Below are positions 5,823-7,682 of a DNA stretch of 7,682 nucleotides, one piece after another. The position numbers and the translations under genes are program-made. Under the pieces are notes generated by a model. It did no database searches. It saw only the letters and a list, made by a program, of their open reading frames with translations, and was not told the DNA's origin. Within the stretch, counting starts at the first letter, position 1, and each line of letters opens with the position of its first letter. The stretch covers positions 1 to 7,682 of the forward strand of contig JASHSZ010000511.1 in the NCBI GenBank assembly GCA_030040815.1. Direction: 5' to 3'. The DNA is from Streptosporangiaceae bacterium. GTDB taxonomy: Bacteria; Actinomycetota; Actinomycetes; Streptosporangiales; Streptosporangiaceae.

Positions 5823-7682
5823 GAGCGCTCCCGGACGATCGTCGACGTGGTGCCGGTCCGGCTCACCACGAACCGCACCGGCACCCGCTCGGCCAGCTCG
5901 GCGACATGCGTGATGATGCCCACCATGCGGTCTGAGTCTGCCGCGAGCCGCTCCAGCGTGCTCGCAACCGTGTCCAGCGTGTCGTTGTCAAGCGTGCCGA
6001 ATCCCTCGTCCAGGAACATCGAATTCAGCTCGCGCTTCCCCCCGGACAACCCGATGACCTGCCGCGACAGCGCGAGCGCCAGCGCCAGCGAGGCCTGGAA
6101 CGTCTCCCCGCCCGACAGCGTGTGCACCGGGCGGGTTGAGCCCGCGTCGCTGTAGTCGATGACTTCAAGGTCGTTGCGGCCGTTCAGGGTGAGCTCGTAC
6201 TCGTCACCGGTCAGCTCCATCAGGGTGGCGGAGGCTTCCTGGACCAGGGCGCTCAGTGCTTCGCTACAGAGCCACGTCTCGAACTTGTTGGCCCTCAGGA
6301 GGTTTCCGAGCATCGTGGCCACATCGGCCTCCTCCTTGCGGGTGGCGACCTGCTGATCCAGCCTCGCGGCCCGGGCCCTGTCCTCACGCACGCGGTGCAG
6401 CGCGGCCTCGGCGCGCGCGCGCTGCTCGGCGACCGCCGCGGGCGCCCGCGTCAGCGGGTCCGCACTGACGTCGTGCGCAGCCAGCAGGCTTGCGAGCGCC
6501 GCGGTCGCGTCGGCCACCCGCTGCCGTAGCCCGGCAGCTGCTGCCTGTAGGTCGGGCAGGCCCTGCTCGCGGCGCGCCGCCTCCGCGCTAGCCCAGCTCG
6601 TGAGCGCGCACCAGGACACCGCGAGATCCGCGGTCTCCAGGGCCGGTGCGCCGTGCGCGACCAGCGTGTCCCGCGCGGCGCGTAGCGCTGCCCAGGCCCC
6701 CTGCTCGCTGTCGGCCAGCGACTCGCGGGCCCGTTCGGCGACGGCGAGCTCGTTCTGCCGGGCCGTCGCTTGCGTGCGCGCCGCGGTCGCAGCTGCGTCG
6801 GCTGCGACGACGGCCTCAAGCCGCCGGGTCAGCTCGGCCTCGTCGTGGATATCGGCCATGACCCGCGCCGCGTTCTCCAGTCTTCGCTGCGTCCCGGTGA
6901 GCTCGGACTCGGCCGCGGCGGCCGCCTTGTCGGCAGCGGCGTGCGCGGTCCGGGCCTGCCGCTGCGCCGCCACCGCGCGGTCCAGCGCGGTTCGTGCCGC
7001 GGCGAGATCGGCTGGCGGCTCGCGGGCAGGCAAGACCTGGACCTGCTGGCGGCAGACCGGGCAGTCATCCCCGACGTGCAGCGTCTGCGCGAGTCCGGCC
7101 GCGGCGTGCGCCCGCCGCGCTGCCTCGTCCGCCTGCTGCGCGGCCGCTACGTCCAGGTCGGCGGCCTCGAGTTCGGCGGCGAGCTTGGCCGCTCGCTCCC
7201 GGCAGTCGGCCAGCGTCGCCGTCTGCTGCTCGGCGTCCGCGGTCAGCTCGCGGCGGAGCGCGTGCTTGCGCAGGTGCTCCTGCACGGCGGCCTTATCCGG
7301 CAGCGCAGCTCGGTCCTCGTCAGCCTGATCGGCCAGCCGGGCCGCGTCGTCCCGGCGCTGCCGCGCGGCAGCGACCATCTCGACGGCCGCGGCGATCTCC
7401 CGGGCCAGACCCCCGACCTCGGCTGGCGTGCGCACGGCCGCGAGTTGCACGACCACGTTCCCCTCGGTGGTAACCCGGTCGGCGGCCTCGGCGGTCAGTC
7501 TTTGCAACTCGGTCACCGCGGCCAGGCTGGTGTCGACCTGGTCCGCGAGCGCCGTCAGGCCGCCGACGCGGGCGGCCGCGGCGTGCTCGGCCGCTTCGGT
7601 GGCGTCGCCGAGCTGATCGCGAGCCCGCTGCGCCGCGTCCCGCTCCACCTCGGCCCGGTCGGCGCGGAGCCGAGCCCGCTGG
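5819..7682 (-). CDS. sbcC: SbcC/Rad50-type ATPase, C-terminal part (partial)
   Basis: The frame is open to the window edge, so this is the last 620 residues of a larger SMC-like protein; the Walker A head lies beyond position 7682. The GTG at 7648 is internal, since coiled-coil residues continue upstream. The visible order is a long Ala/Arg/Glu-rich coiled coil; the zinc hook DDCPVCRQQ at visible residues 205-213 (CPVC codons at 7063-7052); the returning coiled coil; then the C-terminal ATPase half-head. That half-head has the ABC signature [17 protein letters not shown] from residue 522 (codons from 6118 down), Walker [15 protein letters not shown] with Asp558 and Glu559, and the H-loop [10 protein letters not shown] with His592. 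All motifs are intact. With SbcD (Mre11), SbcC forms an ATP-dependent nuclease that opens hairpins and blocked DNA ends. sbcD is not in view and probably lies further right. The stop overlaps the nurA start by 4 bp. Confidence 0.93.
   Translation of the reverse strand, partial: QRARLRADRAEVERDAAQRARDQLGDATEAAEHAAAARVGGLTALADQVDTSLAAVTELQRLTAEAADRVTTEGNVVVQLAAVRTPAEVGGLAREIAAAVEMVAAARQRRDDAARLADQADEDRAALPDKAAVQEHLRKHALRRELTADAEQQTATLADCRERAAKLAAELEAADLDVAAAQQADEAARRAHAAAGLAQTLHVGDDCPVCRQQVQVLPAREPPADLAAARTALDRAVAAQRQARTAHAAADKAAAAAESELTGTQRRLENAARVMADIHDEAELTRRLEAVVAADAAATAARTQATARQNELAVAERARESLADSEQGAWAALRAARDTLVAHGAPALETADLAVSWCALTSWASAEAARREQGLPDLQAAAAGLRQRVADATAALASLLAAHDVSADPLTRAPAAVAEQRARAEAALHRVREDRARAARLDQQVATRKEEADVATMLGNLLRANKFETWLCSEALSALVQEASATLMELTGDEYELTLNGRNDLEVIDYSDAGSTRPVHTLSGGETFQASLALALALSRQVIGLSGGKRELNSMFLDEGFGTLDNDTLDTVASTLERLAADSDRMVGIITHVAELAERVPVRFVVSRTGTTSTIVRERS

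Noticed and set aside
4959..6155. 398-codon plus-strand open frame opposite nurA and the sbcC end
   Set aside because: The minus strand carries conserved NurA and SbcC motifs. The plus-strand product is Arg-rich without any domain.
6600..7328. Ser/Ala-rich plus-strand frame of 242 codons
   Set aside because: It is antisense to the SbcC coiled coil and zinc hook. Its repetitive Ala/Ser content mirrors the Ala-rich coiled coil on the other strand.
7646..7648. GTG at 7648 as the true start of the SbcC-like gene
   Set aside because: The frame continues open with coiled-coil residues to the window edge, and the Walker A region needed for an SbcC N-terminus has not yet appeared.
1..7682. CRISPR arrays, tRNA or rRNA genes, insertion sequences
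   Set aside because: Reading both strands, I saw no regularly spaced direct repeats, no tRNA-like cloverleaf and no transposase motif or terminal inverted repeats.

Overview
This is a high-GC window (roughly 70 % by eye) with strong G/C third-position bias. It reads as chromosomal DNA of a filamentous-type actinomycete. The MreB-like tail, the NIT-domain histidine kinase of the CvnA type, the NurA-like protein and the SbcC with its Zn hook all read most naturally as actinobacterial. Genus cannot be fixed from the sequence.

Layout, left to right. (1) Positions 1-209, + strand: the last 68 codons of an MreB/Mbl-like actin homologue. (2) Positions 210-661: about 450 bp without a convincing gene, rich in inverted repeats. 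A 14-bp and a 10-bp palindrome lie just before the next start codon. (3) Positions 662-3034, + strand: a 790-aa membrane sensor kinase of the conservon CvnA type. It has no cvnBCD partners in view, lacks the usual phospho-acceptor His, carries one TTA codon at codon 19 and ends in a long proline-rich tail. (4) Positions 3031-4416, - strand: a PLP-dependent group II decarboxylase, convergent with the kinase; the two stop codons share one CTAG. (5) Positions 4543-4801, - strand: two gene fragments fused end to end, the N-terminus of an aminoglycoside-phosphotransferase-family protein joined out of frame to the C-terminus of a PIN-domain (VapC-like) toxin. (6) Positions 4839-5822, - strand: a NurA-like nuclease. 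(7) Positions 5819 to the window end, - strand: the C-terminal 620 residues of an SbcC/Rad50 ATPase. Its TGA stop overlaps the nurA ATG as ATGA.

The functional core is the SbcC-NurA pair, which is translationally coupled and probably part of a DNA-end-processing operon extending beyond the right edge. It resembles the archaeal mre11-rad50-herA-nurA cluster. The chimeric remnant downstream of it marks a rearrangement scar between this operon and the decarboxylase. The kinase and the decarboxylase look like independent single-gene units.
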